28,053 nucleotides of DNA, from NCBI RefSeq assembly GCF_000497445.1, contig NZ_CM002285.1, forward strand, positions 2,956,833 to 2,984,885, given 5' to 3'. Every line of letters begins with the position of its first letter. Position 1 is the first letter of the stretch. The DNA is from Streptomyces roseochromogenus subsp. oscitans DS 12.976. Its GTDB lineage: Bacteria; Actinomycetota; Actinomycetes; Streptomycetales; Streptomycetaceae. Below the pieces are notes generated by a model. It was not told the DNA's origin. It did not search any database and was given only the letters and a program-made list of their open reading frames with translations. Made by a program: the position numbers and the translations under genes. Shown here one piece after another: positions 26,727-28,053 of the stretch.

Positions 26727-28053
26727 CTAGTCCCCGTTACCGGGCGTCGGCGTCGTCTTCTGAATCTGCATCAGGAACTCGACGTTCGACTTCGTCTGCT
26801 TCATCTTGTCGAGCAGCAGCTCGATCGCCTGCTGCTGGTCAAGCGCGTGCAGCACCCGCCGCAGCTTCCAGACGACGGACAGCTCCTCGTTGCCCAGCAG
26901 GATCTCTTCCTTACGGGTACCGGAGGCGTCCACGTCGACGGCCGGGAAGATGCGCTTGTCCGCGAGCTTCCGGTCGAGCTTCAGCTCCATGTTGCCCGTG
27001 CCCTTGAACTCCTCGAAGATCACCTCGTCCATGCGGGACCCGGTGTCGACAAGAGCGGTGGCCAGGATGGTCAGCGAACCGCCGTCCTCGATGTTCCGCG
27101 CCGCACCGAAGAACCGCTTCGGCGGGTACAGCGCGGTCGAGTCGACACCACCGGACAGGATGCGGCCGGAGGCGGGCGCGGCCAGGTTGTAGGCGCGACC
27201 CAGACGCGTGATCGAGTCCAGCAGGACGACGACGTCGTGGCCCAGCTCGACCAGCCGCTTCGCCCGCTCGATCGCCAGCTCGGCGACCGTGGTGTGGTCC
27301 TCGGCCGGGCGGTCGAAGGTCGAGGAGATGACCTCGCCCTTGACCGACCGCTGCATGTCGGTGACCTCTTCCGGACGCTCGTCGACGAGGACGACCATCA
27401 GGTGGCACTCGGGGTTGTTGTGCGTGATCGCGTTGGCGATCGCCTGCATGATCATGGTCTTACCGGTCTTCGGCGGGGCCACGATCAGACCGCGCTGGCC
27501 CTTACCGATCGGCGAGACCAGGTCGATGATGCGGGTGGTGAGCACACCCGGGTCCGTCTCCAGGCGGAGCCGGTCCTGCGGGTAGAGCGGGGTCAGCTTG
27601 TTGAACTCCGGGCGGCCACGGCCGTGTTCGGGCGCCATGCCGTTGACGGAGTCGAGGCGGACGAGCGCGTTGAACTTCTCGCGGCGCTCCCCCTCCTTCG
27701 GCTGGCGGACCGCACCGGTGATGTGGTCACCCTTGCGCAGGCCGTTCTTGCGGACCTGGGCGAGGGAGACATACACGTCGTTCGGGCCCGGGAGGTAGCC
27801 GGACGTCCGGATGAACGCGTAGTTGTCGAGGATGTCCAGGATGCCCGCGACGGGGATCAGGACGTCGTCCTCGGCCAGCTGCGGCTCGGCGATCTCGTCG
27901 CGGCCACGACGGCCACGGCGGTCGCGGTAGCGGCCGCGACGGCCCCGGCGGCCGCCCTCGAAGTCGTCCCCGTCCTCGTCGGCCCGCTGCTGCTGGCGGT
28001 CCTGACGGCCGCCGCCCTGCTGCTGGCCCTGCTGCTGACGCTGGCCGCCCTGG
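26727..28053 (-). CDS. rho: Transcription termination factor Rho (5' end outside window)
   Basis: The reading frame is open from its TAG at 26727 to the right edge, giving 442 codons of which the last is the stop. From the edge inward, about 50 residues are an Arg/Gly/Gln-rich low-complexity segment (runs such as [19 protein letters not shown] and [19 protein letters not shown]). The RNA-binding domain follows ([29 protein letters not shown]), then the ATPase core with Walker [24 protein letters not shown], Walker [17 protein letters not shown] and the R-loop region [13 protein letters not shown]. The hexameric helicase releases RNA polymerase from untranslated RNA. The N-terminal insertion is typical of actinobacterial Rho. 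The gene start lies beyond 28053. Confidence 0.98.
   Translation of the reverse strand, partial: QGGQRQQQGQQQGGGRQDRQQQRADEDGDDFEGGRRGRRGRYRDRRGRRGRDEIAEPQLAEDDVLIPVAGILDILDNYAFIRTSGYLPGPNDVYVSLAQVRKNGLRKGDHITGAVRQPKEGERREKFNALVRLDSVNGMAPEHGRGRPEFNKLTPLYPQDRLRLETDPGVLTTRIIDLVSPIGKGQRGLIVAPPKTGKTMIMQAIANAITHNNPECHLMVVLVDERPEEVTDMQRSVKGEVISSTFDRPAEDHTTVAELAIERAKRLVELGHDVVVLLDSITRLGRAYNLAAPASGRILSGGVDSTALYPPKRFFGAARNIEDGGSLTILATALVDTGSRMDEVIFEEFKGTGNMELKLDRKLADKRIFPAVDVDASGTRKEEILLGNEELSVVWKLRRVLHALDQQQAIELLLDKMKQTKSNVEFLMQIQKTTPTPGNGD

Noticed and set aside
25091..27007. A 638-codon plus-strand frame opposite the LCP gene and part of rho
   Set aside because: It spans two real genes and a terminator on the other strand and has no coherent domain.

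Overview
The window is very GC-rich, with strong third-codon GC bias, GTG and TTG starts, and a gene order typical of a Streptomyces core chromosome. It resembles the S. coelicolor SCO5357-SCO5387 interval, read in reverse for most genes; that comparison is from memory and no search was run. No tRNA, rRNA, insertion sequence, phage gene or CRISPR array was seen.

Left part (1-5.7 kb). On the minus strand are the N-terminus of an unrecognised protein running off the left edge, a STAS-domain anti-sigma-factor antagonist, a 3-hydroxybutyryl-CoA dehydrogenase, and a TetR regulator. The regulator is divergent from a plus-strand ABC exporter pair (ATPase and ABC-2 permease). A probably leaderless PduO-type cobalamin adenosyltransferase follows, then a convergent membrane protein of unknown function.

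Chitin module (5.8-9.6 kb, plus strand). A sensor kinase and response regulator (ChiS/ChiR type) precede a secreted chitinase with CBM2, FnIII and GH18 domains (ChiC/Chi63 type). The chitinase promoter has two 12-bp direct repeats that also resemble DasR sites, placed around a clear -35/-10 pair. A DUF2550-like membrane protein is convergent to it.

ATP synthase operon (10.2-18.1 kb, minus strand). The order is atpI-atpB-atpE-atpF-atpH-atpA-atpG-atpD-atpC, closed by a long terminator hairpin. Most junctions are tight, but the B/E, H/A and D/C gaps carry hairpins that could help set subunit stoichiometry. The delta subunit contains a visible internal duplication with a 90-residue offset.

Envelope and translation block (18.4-28 kb, minus strand). 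In transcription order from the right edge: rho (5' end outside the window, with an Arg/Gly/Gln-rich N-terminal region), an LCP-family wall-polymer ligase, rpmE behind a sigma-R-type promoter, prfA, prmC, a Sua5/TsaC-type threonylcarbamoyl-AMP synthase, a low-molecular-weight phosphatase homologue lacking its nucleophilic Cys, a divergent serine hydroxymethyltransferase homologue, and a WecA/TagO-type sugar-phosphate transferase. prfA makes release factor 1, PrmC methylates it, and L31 and Sua5 also serve translation; WecA and LCP act at opposite ends of cell-wall glycopolymer synthesis.

I found no clearly new multi-gene system. The most interesting points are the nucleophile-less phosphatase, the SHMT homologue with altered active-site motifs, the duplicated delta subunit, a dispersed palindromic element (three copies, one read as protein), and the regulatory sites at chiC and rpmE.
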